Of a stretch of 64,000 nt of DNA, positions 63,650-64,000 are shown in pieces. Within the stretch, counting starts at the first letter, position 1; the number at the start of each line of letters is the position of its first letter. The notes beneath the pieces are model-generated. The model ran no database searches, was not told the DNA's origin, and saw only the letters and a program-made list of their open reading frames with translations. The DNA lies in contig JAJKFH010001865.1 of assembly GCA_023333565.1 (NCBI GenBank), forward strand, positions 8,246,001 to 8,310,000, given 5' to 3'. This DNA is from Puffinus mauretanicus (Eukaryota > Chordata > Aves > Procellariiformes > Procellariidae). The translations under genes were made by a program, and so were the position numbers.

Positions 63650-63737
63650 CGATATGAATGATTGAATCTGCAATCGCCGCTTTCCAGGTTCGAGTCCAAC
63701 AGACGGACACGACCAGGATGAAGGAGAAAACTTCCAT
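63650..63737 (-). CDS. GRID2: GRID2 coding exon 1 (glutamate receptor delta-2), 5' partial gene
   Basis: GluD2 is a postsynaptic membrane receptor of the ionotropic glutamate receptor family. It acts at cerebellar parallel fibre-Purkinje cell synapses, where its amino-terminal domain binds the cerebellin-neurexin bridge. The exon encodes 29 codons plus one base. It opens with [14 protein letters not shown], a hydrophobic signal peptide, followed by a short TRTWKAAIA region and the mature start DSIIHIG. This matches the vertebrate GluD2 N-terminus (MEVF...RTW...ADSIIHIG), with cleavage expected after A23 (an A-x-A site). The ATG is in a strong context: G at -3 and G at +4. An in-frame TGA lies upstream at 63939-63941 with no ATG between, which fixes the start. 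The exon ends in phase 1 inside the Gly30 codon at a GTAAGG donor. The rest of the protein (about 1,000 residues in the family) lies on exons left of the window. GluD1 is the alternative, but the MEVF start and RTW segment favour GluD2. Confidence 0.93.
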
Positions 63738-64000
63738 CTCCTCCGGAGGTCCAGGCTTTATAACAACAGATCTCTTCGCCAAACGGTGCCACCGCGGAGG
63801 ATAGCGCGGCGCAGGAAACCCAAGAGTTTGAGGTGCCGCCGGCGGAGCGTGTAAATCCCGGTGTCTGGCGCACAGCCGCGGCTGGGCAGGGAGCGAGCCC
63901 GGGGCTCCGGGCGCCTCTCCCCTCGGCGAATCCCCGCGTCACTTCGGGGGGCTCCTGGGCAGCACCAGAGTTGCTGGGAGCGCCGGCAGCAAATTCATCC
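63738..64000 (-). promoter_or_regulatory. GRID2: GRID2 5' UTR and proximal CpG-island promoter
   Basis: This GC-rich stretch lies immediately upstream of the GRID2 start codon. No TATA box was seen at a useful distance, as expected for a CpG-island promoter. On the transcribed strand there is no ATG between the start codon and 63995. The only upstream ATG is at 63996-63998, opening a 19-codon frame that ends at a TGA at 63939-63941. The transcription start is not visible and may lie inside this stretch or beyond the right edge. Confidence 0.7.
63939..63998 (-). other. possible upstream ORF in the GRID2 leader (19 codons)
   Basis: ATG at 63998, reading MNLLPALPATLVLPRSPPK and then TGA. It is in the same frame as the GRID2 start but closed about 200 bases before it, so it cannot extend the protein. 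It matters only if transcription starts further right than 63998. The peptide resembles nothing I recognise. Confidence 0.25.

Larger units (their letters stand above)
62300..64000. promoter_or_regulatory. CpG island spanning GRID2 exon 1 and the start of intron 1
   Basis: Base composition switches from AT-rich to strongly GC-rich, with frequent CpG dinucleotides, many GGGCGG/CCGCCC-like boxes and a GCGGCCGC site near 62681. Most of the visible island lies downstream of the start codon, inside intron 1, and it continues past the window's right edge. Long open frames here (for example about 320 codons on the plus strand from 62250) are rich in Pro, Gly, Arg and Ala. They are best explained by a lack of stop codons in GC-rich DNA. 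Unmethylated promoter DNA is the likely role. Confidence 0.85.

Noticed and set aside
63675..63710. GGTTCGAGTCC, an exact Pol III B-box, suggesting a tRNA gene
   Set aside because: It lies inside the GRID2 exon, where its reverse complement encodes part of WTRTW, and no A-box or cloverleaf accompanies it.
63738..63782. N-terminal extension of GRID2 from 63782
   Set aside because: That position is a TTG, not an ATG, and the conserved start MEVF has a strong context.
1..64000. CRISPR arrays, operons, phage or bacterial mobile elements
   Set aside because: No spaced repeats, no long coding frames and no Shine-Dalgarno-linked genes; composition and repeats are those of a bird genome.

Overview
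This window is non-coding-rich vertebrate DNA, almost certainly from a bird. The main evidence is the repeat content: several CR1 LINE tails with the typical avian 3' end, two LTRs of types common in bird genomes, and no Alu, L1 or B1 sequence. The DNA is AT-rich and intron-like until a dense CpG island starts near 62.3 kb and runs to the right edge.

Only one gene can be supported. On the minus strand at 63650-63737 is the first coding exon of GRID2 (ionotropic glutamate receptor delta-2): 29 codons plus one base, carrying the signal peptide and the first mature residues (DSIIHIG), followed by a strong GTAAGG splice donor. The gene reads leftwards, so 63738-64000 is 5' UTR and promoter, and everything from 63649 down to 1 is the start of intron 1. 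Exon 2 was not found, so intron 1 is longer than the window.

Layout: 1-8.16 kb is ordinary intron with one CR1 tail and one possible MIR-like relic. 8.16-9.43 kb is an avian LTR split by a younger CR1 with a 5-bp target duplication. 15.2-15.5 kb is a CR1. 17.45-17.97 kb is a solo LTR lying in the same sense as GRID2. 20.7-23.2 kb is a long, heavily decayed CR1/L3-like LINE. 25.2-25.6 kb is a second old CR1 tail. 26.5-27.2 kb is a long purine-rich tract. 27.4-29.3 kb holds short palindromic and SINE-like relics. 31.6-31.9 kb is a composite CR1 fragment. From 31.9 to 62 kb recognisable transposons are very few (a CR1 relic at 46.1 kb, a MIR-like relic at 44.8 kb, a palindromic relic at 46.6 kb). 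62.3-64 kb is the CpG island with the GRID2 start.

I found no operon, CRISPR array, toxin, intact mobile-element gene or other new system. What is worth a second look is the regulatory and mobile-element structure inside a very large intron: sense-oriented LTR signals, nested insertions, old LINE strata, palindromes, Z-DNA and G-quadruplex candidates, and long repeat-poor stretches that could hold enhancers. Repeat assignments were made by eye from known consensus patterns, and their edges are approximate.
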